Assembly (NCBI GenBank): GCA_046726215.1
Contig: JBKPAA010000034.1
Span: 1 to 15,938, forward strand
Origin: DASQUK01 sp046726215
Lineage (GTDB): Bacteria; Actinomycetota; Acidimicrobiia; Acidimicrobiales; VFJN01
DNA length: 15,938 bases
Reading direction: 5' to 3'
The position numbers and the translations under genes are program-made. This document shows positions 6,315 through 14,071 of this stretch, piece by piece; within the stretch, counting starts at the first letter, position 1; every line of letters starts with the position of its first letter. Below the pieces are notes generated by a model. That model searched no databases. It was not told the DNA's origin and saw only the letters and a list, made by a program, of their open reading frames with translations.

Positions 6315-6387
6315 CTCCGGGGGTGGGACTCGAACCCACAACCATCTCCTTAACAGGGAGCCGCACTGCCAATTGTGCTACCCCGGA
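6315..6387 (-). tRNA. tRNA-Asn (GTT)
   Basis: A full 73-nt cloverleaf: acceptor TCCGGGG/CCCCGGA, D stem GCAC/GTGC, anticodon loop CTGTTAA (anticodon GTT), T stem GTGGG/CCCAC with TTCGAGT, and discriminator G73 as expected for tRNA-Asn. CCA is not encoded. The outermost anticodon-stem pair is G27-A43, a mismatch. Confidence 0.93.
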
Positions 6388-6529
6388 CTGCGAACATCGC
6401 AGCTTAACAGCGCCCGCAGCGGTCCCAAGGCCGACGACTCGTGGGTGCGGGGGGCGGGCGTAAGCTCCCCGTACTGGGGGCCGATGCCGCAGTGCCGTCG
6501 GTTTCAGCCGTCCAACGGAGGAGGCGCCC

Positions 6530-6769
6530 GTGGATGCTCATACACGCAAGCTGGCGGGTTGGGTGATCGTGGCCATCGGGGTGGTCGTCGCAGCCGTCGG
6601 GGCATTGGCCGACCAGATCGGGCTCGGTGGCGAAGGCCCCGACAAGTTCGCTGGCAAGCAGGTCGCGGCCGTGATCGTGGGGCTCGTCATCGCCGCCGTC
6701 GGCCTGGCCGTGGCCCTCTGGCCGTCCGGCGCACGCGAACCGACGACCGCAGGCCCGTCCGAGCAGTAG
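6530..6769 (+). CDS. Small two-helix membrane protein, unknown function
   Basis: A 79-residue protein with two hydrophobic helices, about residues 8-27 (LAGWVIVAIGVVVAAVGALA) and 44-65. They are joined by a short Gly-rich hydrophilic loop (DQIGLGGEGPDKFAGK), and a polar tail follows. The GTG start at 6530 has an excellent ribosome binding site, GGAGGAGG at 6517-6524. Such short proteins are common next to housekeeping genes in actinobacteria, but I know of no defined function. It converges on rpoD, 30 bp from its stop. Confidence 0.8.
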   Translation: MDAHTRKLAGWVIVAIGVVVAAVGALADQIGLGGEGPDKFAGKQVAAVIVGLVIAAVGLAVALWPSGAREPTTAGPSEQ

Positions 6770-6771
6770 GC

Positions 6772-6785
6772 CCGCGCCGGCGCGG
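6772..6785. terminator. Palindrome shared by two convergent genes
   Basis: CCGCGCCGGCGCGG is a perfect 14-bp palindrome (5-bp stem, 4-nt loop when folded) in the 30-bp gap between the stops of the small membrane protein gene and rpoD. It reads the same on both strands, so it could serve as a bidirectional terminator. Confidence 0.5.
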
Positions 6786-6799
6786 CCCGATGAAGGCCG

Positions 6800-8146
6800 C
6801 TACTCGCCCTCGAGGTAGTCGCGGAGCTTCTGCGAGCGGTGGGGGTGGCGCAGCTTGGCCAGCGTCTTCGACTCGATCTGGCGGATGCGCTCGCGGGTGA
6901 CGCCGAACTGCTTGCCGACCTCTTCGAGCGTGCGGGCCTGCTCGTCGTCGAGGCCGAACCGCATGATCACGACCTCCTTCTCCCGCTCGTTGAGCTCGTC
7001 GAGCACCTCCTTGACCGCCTCCTGCAGCATCTGGCGGGTGGCGGCGTCGAGGGGTTCCTCGGCACCGTCGTCCTTGATGAAGTCGGCCAGGTAGGAGTCG
7101 TCCTCCTCCCCCACCGGGGCGTCGAGCGACAACAGGTCCAGCGAGATCCGCTGGATCTCGCGCACGCGGTCCGCGCTCATGCCCACGGCGTCGGCCAGCT
7201 CGTCGACGGTGGGCTCGCGCTCGAGCTCCTGCACCATCTGGCGCTGCATCCGGTGCACCCGGTTTATCGACTCCACCATGTGGACCGGGATCCGGATGGT
7301 GCGGGCCTGGTCGGCGATGGAGCGGGTAATGGCCTGCCGGATCCACCAGGTGGCGTACGTCGAGAACTTGAAGCCCTTGGTGTAGTCGAACTTCTCGACC
7401 GCCCGCATGAGCCCCATGTTCCCCTCCTGGATGAGGTCGAGGAACTGCATGCCGCGGCCCACGTAGCGCTTGGCGATCGACACGACCAGCCGCAGGTTGG
7501 CCTGGATCAGCACGCTCTTGGCCTCGTCCCCGTCGTCGGCCAGGCGCTGCAGTACTAGGGACTCGTCGGCGGGCAGGCCACCGAGGGCGCCGACGGCGTC
7601 GAGGTCGGCGAGGCGCTCGGACGCCTCGGCGCCGGCCTCGATCCGCTGGGCCAGCTCCACCTCTTCGCCGGCGGTGAGCAACGGGACCCGCCCGATCTCG
7701 CGCAGGTACATGCGCACCGGGTCGGAGGTGCCGACGCCCCGTTCCAGACCCCGATCGGCGGAGAGGCGGCTCCGGCGCCGCAGGGTGGCCGACAGCCGCC
7801 GCGCCCGGGAGGCGCTGGTCGGCGTGTGCTCGGCGCTGAGGACCACCACGTTGGGGGCCGGCCTGTCACCGTTGACGATCTCGGTGCCCGGCAGATCGGA
7901 ACCACCGGCCAGGCCGCCCCGCAGGTCGTCGAGGTCGCCGAACACGTCGTCGATCTCGATGCCCGCCTCGCGGCAGCGGCGGATGATCTCCTCGACCACC
8001 TCGGGGGTCAACTCGACGTTGGGCAGGGCACGGACGACATCGTGCTGCGTCAACCGACCTCGGGTGCGGGCCCGCTGAAGGAGCTTGGTGAGCTCTTCGT
8101 CCACCGAGCCGTTCCAAGCGTCGAGCGTCGATGGCGTATCGGTCAT
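6800..8146 (-). CDS. rpoD: Primary RNA polymerase sigma factor (RpoD/SigA)
   Basis: The 448-residue housekeeping sigma factor. A region 1.1-like segment (about 18-70) is followed by a variable linker. Region 1.2 has SDPVRMYLREIGRVPLL (141-157). Region 2 runs from about 215 to 285 and includes LRLVVSIAKRY, FLDLIQEGNMGLMRAVEKFD and the promoter-melting/-10 segment YATWWIRQAITRSI. Region 3 follows, and region 4 has the REKEVVIMRFGL motif and the -35-binding helix-turn-helix GVTRERIRQIESKTLAKLRHP (415-435). All regions are complete. The ATG at 8146 overlaps the dnaG stop (ATGA), so translation is probably coupled to dnaG. This is the classic macromolecular-synthesis gene pair, without rpsU visible. 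Confidence 0.97.
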   Translation of the reverse strand: MTDTPSTLDAWNGSVDEELTKLLQRARTRGRLTQHDVVRALPNVELTPEVVEEIIRRCREAGIEIDDVFGDLDDLRGGLAGGSDLPGTEIVNGDRPAPNVVVLSAEHTPTSASRARRLSATLRRRSRLSADRGLERGVGTSDPVRMYLREIGRVPLLTAGEEVELAQRIEAGAEASERLADLDAVGALGGLPADESLVLQRLADDGDEAKSVLIQANLRLVVSIAKRYVGRGMQFLDLIQEGNMGLMRAVEKFDYTKGFKFSTYATWWIRQAITRSIADQARTIRIPVHMVESINRVHRMQRQMVQELEREPTVDELADAVGMSADRVREIQRISLDLLSLDAPVGEEDDSYLADFIKDDGAEEPLDAATRQMLQEAVKEVLDELNEREKEVVIMRFGLDDEQARTLEEVGKQFGVTRERIRQIESKTLAKLRHPHRSQKLRDYLEGE

Positions 8147-10056
8147 CCCCCGTCTCCAACCCGTTGGCCCAGCCAGGCTAGCAACCGATCTGCCGACTCG
8201 GCCGCGGCGGACGGATCGCGAAGGTCGTCGATCGCCCGGTTGAGGAAGGCCAGCTCGGCCAGCGCCCGAGCGGGATCCCCGGTGGTTGCGCCCACGAGAC
8301 GCAACGTGCCGATCTGGCGACGAGCGACCTCGGTGAGCAGGCGTCGGACGGCATCGAAGGGCTCCGACGTCGGCTCCTCGACCAACAACCGCGCCAGTAG
8401 GTCGGCAACGGGGGGCGGAGCGTTCGTCAGGGCACCGGCGTGGGTGTCGGACGCGAGGAGCGCCCGGTACACGCCGGCATGCACGGGATCGTCGAAGAGG
8501 TCACCGGCGAGCCAACGGGTCACAGCCTCGGGGTTGTGGATGGCGTGGCGCAGCACCTCCGTGGCGGGTCCGTCCTGTTCGGACTGGCGCACGCCGTTCC
8601 GGCCGGGCAAGGCATCGGCGGGCGCGTGGCGGTTCGCGTGCGCGGCGGGACTGCGGGAACCGGGTTCGTCATGCCTGGGGCCGGGGGATTCGTTGGGGAT
8701 GGCCCGCCGGTTGGCACGTGCGCCGTGACCTACGCCGGAGGGATCGACCCCACGCCGCGGGTGCGAGCGCAGGCGATCGAGCTGGGCCCGCAGCCGATCG
8801 GGCTCGATCCGGCAGCGGGAGGCGACATCCATCACGTACTGGTCGCGCACCAGGTCGGTCGGGTGCTCGGCGATGGCCGCCAGCGCCCTTTCCGCCGCTC
8901 GGGCCCGGCCCTCGTTGCTGGACAGGTCGGCGGCGGCGAACACCCGGTCGAGCCGGAAGCGCAGGAACGGCGTCGCCTTGTCGACCGCCGCCACGAGACG
9001 GTCGGGGTCCGACTGGGCCACGTCGGCGGGATCCTGACCGGGCGGCAGGTCGGCCACCGCCACCTCGAGGTCGTGCTGGCGCTCCCACTGGTAGAACCGC
9101 TCGGCGGCGGCCTGGCCGGCGCTGTCGGCGTCGAAGGCCAGCACCAGTCGACGCGCCGCGAAGCGGTGGAGCAGGACCACGTGATCGTCGGTGAGCGCGG
9201 TGCCGCAGGTGGCCACGGCCAGGGGCACTCCCGCCCGGTGGAACCCGATCACGTCGGTGTAGCCCTCGCAGATGATGGCGGTGCCGTCCCGCACGATGGC
9301 GGACTTGGCCCGGTCGAGCCCGTAGAGCACCCGGCTCTTGCTGTAGAGCGGGGTCTCGGTGGTGTTCTTGTACTTGCCGTGGTTCCCGGGGCTCTCGGTC
9401 CCCGGCAGGATGCGTCCGCCGAAGCTCACCGGGTGTCCCTCGGCGTCGTGGATGGGGAACAGCACCCGGGCCCGAAAGTGGTCCTGCAGGCGCCCCCGCT
9501 GGTTGACGCGGCCCAGGCCGGTGTCGCCGGCGTCACGCTCGTCCAGCCGGAGGGCACGGCAGAGCGCGTCCCAGGCGTCGGGGGCCCAGCCGAGCTGGAA
9601 CTCCCGCACGACATCGCCGTCGAGCCCCCGCTCCCGGAGATAGCGGCGCGCGGCGCCGGCGTCGGGAGCCGAGAGCAGGCGCTCGTGGTACCAGGCGATG
9701 GCCCTGCCCATGATCTCGACGAGCCGAGCCCGGCGCTTGCGGGCCTCGGCCTCGTTGCGGTCGGAGTAGCGCAGCGTGATGCCCGCCCTGGCCGCCAGCC
9801 ACTCGACCGCCTCGGGGAAGCCCAGGTGCTCGACCTCGCGCACGAAGGTGATCACGTCACCCCGGGCCTGACAGCCAAAGCAATACCACACGCCCTCGTT
9901 GGCGTTGACCGAGAACGACGGCGTCTTCTCGCTGTGGAACGGGCAGAGGCCCTTCCACCGCTGCCCTTCCCGGCGGAGCTGCGTGTACTGGCTGATCACC
10001 CCGACGATGTCGGACGCGACCCTGACCGCCGCCACGTCCTCGTCGAGGATGCCCAT
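8143..10056 (-). CDS. dnaG: DNA primase DnaG
   Basis: A 637-residue primase that makes RNA primers at the replication fork. The CHC2 zinc-binding domain has C38, H41, C59 and C62 in CPFHSEKTPSF and WYCFGCQ. The catalytic core contains RVLFPIHDAEGHPVSFGGR (197-215) and the TOPRIM motifs EGYTDVIGF (264-272) and LAFDADSAGQ (306-315), which supply the metal-binding acids. A basic, disordered linker follows to about residue 500, then a C-terminal helical domain expected to bind the DnaB helicase. Length is normal. The ATG at 10056 gives the standard N-terminus (GILDEDVAAVR...DIVGVISQY) but no clear ribosome binding site is seen. It lies 45 bp after a MarR-type gene and overlaps rpoD by ATGA. Confidence 0.97.
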   Translation of the reverse strand: MGILDEDVAAVRVASDIVGVISQYTQLRREGQRWKGLCPFHSEKTPSFSVNANEGVWYCFGCQARGDVITFVREVEHLGFPEAVEWLAARAGITLRYSDRNEAEARKRRARLVEIMGRAIAWYHERLLSAPDAGAARRYLRERGLDGDVVREFQLGWAPDAWDALCRALRLDERDAGDTGLGRVNQRGRLQDHFRARVLFPIHDAEGHPVSFGGRILPGTESPGNHGKYKNTTETPLYSKSRVLYGLDRAKSAIVRDGTAIICEGYTDVIGFHRAGVPLAVATCGTALTDDHVVLLHRFAARRLVLAFDADSAGQAAAERFYQWERQHDLEVAVADLPPGQDPADVAQSDPDRLVAAVDKATPFLRFRLDRVFAAADLSSNEGRARAAERALAAIAEHPTDLVRDQYVMDVASRCRIEPDRLRAQLDRLRSHPRRGVDPSGVGHGARANRRAIPNESPGPRHDEPGSRSPAAHANRHAPADALPGRNGVRQSEQDGPATEVLRHAIHNPEAVTRWLAGDLFDDPVHAGVYRALLASDTHAGALTNAPPPVADLLARLLVEEPTSEPFDAVRRLLTEVARRQIGTLRLVGATTGDPARALAELAFLNRAIDDLRDPSAAAESADRLLAWLGQRVGDGG

Positions 10057-10101
10057 CGGGGCGAGATTACCGGCACTTGCCGGCGGGCCAGCGGGGCGCC
10101 G

Positions 10102-10836
10102 CTAGGGGCGCCGGCCGCGGCCCCGGAACGGAGCCGCGGCCCGGGCCTTGACCTCCTGCTTCGCGGCTCTGGCGTCCGCCGCCGCGAAACGTGCCTGGGC
10201 CTTCATGTCGGCCTTGACCCGGTCGACCTCGCGCTTGAGTTGCCGCAGCTCGTCGCGGTGTTGCTCGAGGACGGCGCGCCAGTCGCCCCCCGAACCCCGC
10301 CCCTCGGCGCGCGCCCGGTGCTCGCGGGTCCGCTGCTGGGCGAGCCGCCGCATCCCAGCGCGGACGTCCGGATCGTGCAGGAGCTGCTCGTCGTAGGCCG
10401 CCTGGGCCTTGGTCATCTTGTGGAGGAGCTTGGCCAGCGCCGCCTGCTCGGCGGACGTGAGCGCCAGGAACCCCGCCCTCGGCGCGTACACGGCGTCAAT
10501 CGCCCGTCGCCGGACGGCGACGCCCTCGGGGGTCAGCTCGACGGTCTTGATGCGGCGGTCGTAGGCGGCGACCTGCCGTTCCACCAGGCCTCGCCGCTCG
10601 AGCCCGTCGACCATGACCGTCACGAACGACGCGTCGCAGCCCCACAGCTCGGCGAGGCTGCGCATCGGGAGGCCACCTCCCGGTTCGAGCTCCAGCAGTC
10701 CCTTGAGCATCGGCAGCGTCAACCCCAGGTCGTCGGCCGTACCGTGGAATCGCTGCTGGTTCTCGGCGGAGAAGAACAGTTCCGCGAGCGCTTGCGTCAC
10801 CTCCTTGGCAACGGCGGTCGTCGCGGTCTCGTCCAT
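10102..10836 (-). CDS. MarR-family regulator with long basic C-terminal extension
   Basis: A 244-residue winged-helix regulator. The MarR domain occupies about 1-150: recognition-helix region SLAELWGCDASFVTVMVDGLERRGLV, and the wing with the family DRR motif (AYDRRIKTVELTPEG). Residues about 160-244 are extra: a charged Arg/Lys/Glu/Ala-rich segment likely to be helical or coiled coil, ending FRGRGRRP. Typical MarR proteins are 140-170 residues, so this tail is unusual. It diverges from a DrrAB-type exporter across 76 bp that contain a good palindrome, suggesting it represses that exporter and itself, as many MarR proteins do. On the other side it is 45 bp from dnaG in the same direction and may be co-transcribed with it. 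The inducing ligand is unknown. Confidence 0.85.
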   Translation of the reverse strand: MDETATTAVAKEVTQALAELFFSAENQQRFHGTADDLGLTLPMLKGLLELEPGGGLPMRSLAELWGCDASFVTVMVDGLERRGLVERQVAAYDRRIKTVELTPEGVAVRRRAIDAVYAPRAGFLALTSAEQAALAKLLHKMTKAQAAYDEQLLHDPDVRAGMRRLAQQRTREHRARAEGRGSGGDWRAVLEQHRDELRQLKREVDRVKADMKAQARFAAADARAAKQEVKARAAAPFRGRGRRP

Positions 10837-10865
10837 ACGGCGATGGTACCGGATGCAACTACTGT

Positions 10866-10913
10866 TTGCCTAGACTCAACCTTCAATCGGTAAAGATCGT
10901 TGACTCGAATCAA
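10866..10913. promoter_or_regulatory. Putative MarR operator region in divergent intergenic space
   Basis: TTGACTCGAATCAA (10900-10913) is a near-perfect 14-bp palindrome (12 of 14 symmetrical positions) that touches the exporter's first ATG. A weaker copy with the same TTG...CAA ends lies at 10866-10879; the centres are 34 bp apart. MarR dimers usually bind 14-20-bp palindromes with TTG/CAA-like ends, so this is the best candidate operator. Promoter hexamers could not be assigned with confidence. Confidence 0.5.
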
Positions 10914-11971
10914 TGACCTGCGCGACGATCCTTGCCATGCCCCCCGAAACCGCCATCCGGGCCGAGGCCCTGAGCAAGAGCTTCGGAACGGTCGTCGCCC
11001 TCGCCGGCATCGATCTGCTCGTCCCCACCGGCACGGTGTGCGGGCTGCTCGGTCCCAACGGAGCCGGCAAGACCACCGCCGTCCGCATCCTCACCACCAT
11101 CCTCCACCCCGACGGGGGCCGAGCCGAGGTGCTGGGTCTCGACGTCACCCGCCATCCCCAAACTGTGCGCGAGAGCATCGGCCTCGCCGGGCAGTACGCC
11201 GCCGTCGACGAGAACCTCACCGGCCGCGAGAACCTTCGGCTGGTGGGCCGGCTCACGCACCTACCGAGCGACCAGGTGGCCCCGCGAGCCGACGAGCTGC
11301 TCGAGCGCTTCGGCCTCACCGGCGCCGCCCACAGACCGGTCCGCACCTACTCCGGCGGCATGCGTCGCCGCCTCGACCTCGCAGCCGCGCTGGTCCACCG
11401 TCCCCCGGTGCTGTTCCTCGACGAACCGACCACGGGCCTCGACGTCACCAGCCGCAGCGAGCTGTGGCAGGTGATCGATGAGCTCGTGGCGGAGGGTGCC
11501 ACGCTGCTGCTCACCACCCAGTACCTCGAGGAAGCCGACCGCCTGGCCGACCGCATTGCGGTCGTCGACCGCGGCCACGTCATCGCCGAGGGCACCCCAA
11601 CGCAACTCAAGGCCGGCCTCGGGGGCACCGTCATCGAGATCACCCTGGACGATCCCGCCGCCGGCGTCCGCGCCGCGGCGCTGCTCGAGCCCTTCGCCGC
11701 CGCCAACGCCGACTCGCCGGCCGGCGATGGCGCCGTCCGCCTGGACGGAAGCTCGCTCGACCTCACCGTCGACGACGGTGCCCGGACGGTCGTCGAGGTG
11801 CTGCGCACGCTCGACGGCGCCGGCATCGCCCCGGCCGGCCTCGCGGTGCGCGAGCCCAGCCTCGACGACGTGTTCCTGTCGCTCACCGGCCACCGAGCCG
11901 ACACCGAAGCGCCCGATGACGCGAGCCCCGCCGGCCAAGAGGCCGGCCGACTGGCCCGAGGTGCCGCATGA
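10913..11971 (+). CDS. DrrA-type ABC exporter ATPase subunit
   Basis: A 352-residue ATPase that powers export by the membrane subunit encoded next. Walker A is GPNGAGKT (47-54), Q-loop Q94, signature YSGGM (146-150), and Walker B VLFLDEPTTGLD with D170 and E171. Where most ABC ATPases have the H-loop His, this one reads TTQYLEEAD with Gln203, as in the daunorubicin-resistance (DrrA) subfamily. The C-terminal 100 residues (ending VREPSLDDVFLSLTGH) are the DUF4162-type accessory domain of that subfamily. The ATG at 10937 is an alternative start; neither has a visible ribosome binding site, and the upstream one overlaps the putative operator. The stop overlaps the permease start by ATGA. Substrate unknown; hydrophobic drugs or lipids are typical. 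Confidence 0.93.
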   Translation: MTCATILAMPPETAIRAEALSKSFGTVVALAGIDLLVPTGTVCGLLGPNGAGKTTAVRILTTILHPDGGRAEVLGLDVTRHPQTVRESIGLAGQYAAVDENLTGRENLRLVGRLTHLPSDQVAPRADELLERFGLTGAAHRPVRTYSGGMRRRLDLAAALVHRPPVLFLDEPTTGLDVTSRSELWQVIDELVAEGATLLLTTQYLEEADRLADRIAVVDRGHVIAEGTPTQLKAGLGGTVIEITLDDPAAGVRAAALLEPFAAANADSPAGDGAVRLDGSSLDLTVDDGARTVVEVLRTLDGAGIAPAGLAVREPSLDDVFLSLTGHRADTEAPDDASPAGQEAGRLARGAA

Positions 11972-12810
11972 CCTCCACGACCCTCACCCCCACCGCCCCC
12001 CCTTCCTCCCCCTCATCGGCGGCGCCAACGGTGCGGCGCAGCCCCCGCCGCTACGCCGTCGCAGATGCCGTCACCATGACGTGGCGCAATCTGCTCACCT
12101 ACGTGCGGCTCCCCCAGCTGCTTGTCTTCTCGACCATCCAGCCGATCATGCTCGTGCTGCTGTTCCGCTACGTGTTCGGCAACTCGATCAGCCTCTCCGA
12201 CCCGACGATCAACTACGTCGATTACCTCATGCCCGGCGTGTTCGTTCAGGCCACCGTGTTCGGGGCGCTGGGGACGGGTGTCGGTTTGGCCGAGGACCTG
12301 CACAAGGGCCTCGTGGAACGGTTCCGATCGCTGCCGATGGCGCGGTCGGCGGTGTTGTCCGGCCGCACGATCGCCGATGCGACCCGCAACGCGTTCGTGC
12401 TGGTCCTGATGACGGCCGTCGGCCTCCTGGTGGGCTTCCGCATCCACGGCGGAGTCTTCGCCTACCTCGCAGCCCTCGCACTGGTGCTGCTGTTCACCTA
12501 CGCGCTGTCGTGGGTGGCGGCCACGATCGGCCTGGGGGCGTCGAACGGCGAAGCGGCGCAGGCGACCCTGTTCCCCATCGTGTTCCCGCTGGTGTTCGCC
12601 TCATCGGCGTTCGTGGACACGTCGTTCATGCCCGGCTGGCTGCAGGCCTTTGCCAACCACCAGCCCGTCACGGTCACCATCAATGCCGCCCGCGACCTGG
12701 TGCTCGGCAATCCCATCGGTTGGTCCGTGGTCGGCTCGATCGCATGGTCGCTCGGCATCATCGCCGTGTTCGGTCCCCTGGCCGTGCGTCGCTATCGGCG
12801 GGCTTCCTGA
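11968..12810 (+). CDS. DrrB-type ABC-2 exporter permease
   Basis: A 280-residue membrane subunit of an ABC-2 exporter. A Ser/Thr/Pro-rich cytoplasmic start (1-28) is followed by about six helices. Family signatures are visible: TWRNLLTYVRLPQLLVFS near the first helix, YLMPGVFVQATVFG, the coupling segment DLHKGLVERFRSLPMARSAVLSGR, and FANHQPVTVTINAARDLVLG before the last helix. These match daunorubicin-resistance DrrB proteins. The ATG overlaps the ATPase stop (ATGA), so the two form one translationally coupled unit, probably controlled by the divergent MarR gene. Confidence 0.92.
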   Translation: MTSTTLTPTAPPSSPSSAAPTVRRSPRRYAVADAVTMTWRNLLTYVRLPQLLVFSTIQPIMLVLLFRYVFGNSISLSDPTINYVDYLMPGVFVQATVFGALGTGVGLAEDLHKGLVERFRSLPMARSAVLSGRTIADATRNAFVLVLMTAVGLLVGFRIHGGVFAYLAALALVLLFTYALSWVAATIGLGASNGEAAQATLFPIVFPLVFASSAFVDTSFMPGWLQAFANHQPVTVTINAARDLVLGNPIGWSVVGSIAWSLGIIAVFGPLAVRRYRRAS

Positions 12811-12826
12811 TGAGACACAAGCTCCC

Positions 12827-12872
12827 CGAGGGACGGTCGCGGTGGCGCGGCGGCGACCGTGACCGTCCCTCG
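12827..12872 (+). terminator. Strong hairpin after the exporter operon
   Basis: CGAGGGACGGTC (12827-12838) pairs perfectly with GACCGTCCCTCG (12861-12872), a 12-bp stem 17 bases after the permease stop. An alternative stem, CGGTCGC (12834-12840) with GCGACCG (12853-12859), competes with it. No U tract follows. Likely the main terminator of the exporter operon. Confidence 0.65.
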
Positions 12873-12900
12873 CTGGGATCATCCCCATCCGGGTGACCCA

Positions 12901-12937
12901 CGCCGACGGCCGCCTTCCCCCCGGGCGGCCGTCGGCG
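12901..12937. terminator. Second strong hairpin (14-bp stem)
   Basis: CGCCGACGGCCGCC (12901-12914) pairs perfectly with 12924-12937 around a 9-nt C-rich loop. It lies 28 bases after the first hairpin and 35 bases before the next gene's first ATG. It may be a back-up terminator or a leader structure of the phosphotransferase-like gene. Confidence 0.55.
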
Positions 12938-12971
12938 CGCAGGGACACGGCGCGGTCCGGGCGCGAGGCTG

Positions 12972-14021
12972 ATGGGCGTGGACGGCACGGGCGGGACGGC
13001 GGCGGGTGGACGGCCCCCGGCACTGACGCCGCAACCGGTGATGTCATCGGTCGCGGAACTGATCGACGGAGCGGCGGGGCGGTGGCCTTTCCGGACGAGC
13101 GACGCCAAGTCGGGCTCGTCGTTCGAGCGGGTCGAGATCGATGGCGAGCGCTACGTCCTCAAGGTGATGCACGTCGACGACGACTGGCTCGCCCGGTCGA
13201 TGGGCGACGTCACCTGTCGGCCGGTGCGGGTGTGGGCAGCCGGAGTGCTCGACGCTCTGCCACCCACGATCGACCACACGGTGGTCGGTGCCGCTGCCGG
13301 CCTGGGCCGGAACGGCTGGGGAGCGGCGTTGCTGATGCGCGACGTCGCCGACCGGCTCGTGCCCGCCGGCGACGACGCGGTACAGCTGGGCCAGCATTCG
13401 GCCTTCGTGGACCACATGGCCGAGGTCTCCGCCCACTTCTGGGGCTGGAAGGACACGGCGGGGCTGACACCGCCCAGCCTGCGATGGGCGTTCTTTGGCG
13501 ACGCCATGCTCGACGTAGAACGCCGGCGCGGCTGGCCCGACGATGTCCCGCGGCTCGCCGCGGCGGGATGGCAGGCGTTCGCCGAACGGGCACCCGACGA
13601 TGTCCGCCGCCTGGTGACCGAGCTGCGCCGGGCGCCGTGGACCATCAGCGAGGCCGTCGCCACGACGCCCACGACCTTCCTCCACGGCGACTGGAAGATG
13701 GGCAACCTCGGGAGCCACGCCGATGGCCGCACCATCCTGATCGACTGCGCTTATCCGGGCGAGGGCCCCACATGTCACGAGCTGGGCTGGTACCTCGCAA
13801 TCAACAAGGCGCGGCTTCCGGAACCCAAGGAGGCCGCCATCGAACGGTTTCGCGCGTCGCTCGAGCGGCAAGGCGTGGCCACGGCCGGCTGGTGGGAGCG
13901 CCAGCTGGACCTTTGCCTGCTGGGCACGCTGGTGCAGTTCGGCTGGGAGAAGGCGCTTGGCGACGCGGACGAGCTGGCGTGGTGGTCGGATCGGGCCCGA
14001 GCCGGGGTGAGGTGGCTGTGA
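12972..14021 (+). CDS. Aminoglycoside-phosphotransferase-fold (APH-like) protein
   Basis: A protein-kinase-like small-molecule phosphotransferase of 349 residues. Visible motifs are a likely ATP-anchoring lysine in YVLK (K64), the catalytic loop FLHGDWKMGN (236-245, D240 catalytic, N245 metal-binding), and ILIDCAYPGEGP with D258 in the DFG-like position. These define the APH superfamily, which includes antibiotic, homoserine and choline kinases; the substrate cannot be told. Family homology begins near residue 25, so the ATG at 13041 is a plausible alternative start; the 12972 ATG has only a weak GAGG before it. It is isolated from the exporter operon by two hairpins and converges on terC, so a drug-resistance role should not be assumed from proximity. 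Confidence 0.8.
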   Translation: MGVDGTGGTAAGGRPPALTPQPVMSSVAELIDGAAGRWPFRTSDAKSGSSFERVEIDGERYVLKVMHVDDDWLARSMGDVTCRPVRVWAAGVLDALPPTIDHTVVGAAAGLGRNGWGAALLMRDVADRLVPAGDDAVQLGQHSAFVDHMAEVSAHFWGWKDTAGLTPPSLRWAFFGDAMLDVERRRGWPDDVPRLAAAGWQAFAERAPDDVRRLVTELRRAPWTISEAVATTPTTFLHGDWKMGNLGSHADGRTILIDCAYPGEGPTCHELGWYLAINKARLPEPKEAAIERFRASLERQGVATAGWWERQLDLCLLGTLVQFGWEKALGDADELAWWSDRARAGVRWL

Positions 14022-14071
14022 CCCGACGGCCTCTACGACCCGACCGGCCCTACCGACCCGGCCCTGGTTCG

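Noticed and set aside
8440..10893. An 817-codon plus-strand open frame
   Set aside because: It lies antisense to dnaG and the MarR gene, which have clear family motifs. Long antisense frames are expected in high-GC DNA.
12972..14021. Calling the APH-like gene an aminoglycoside resistance determinant
   Set aside because: Only fold-level motifs are visible; the superfamily includes many metabolic kinases.
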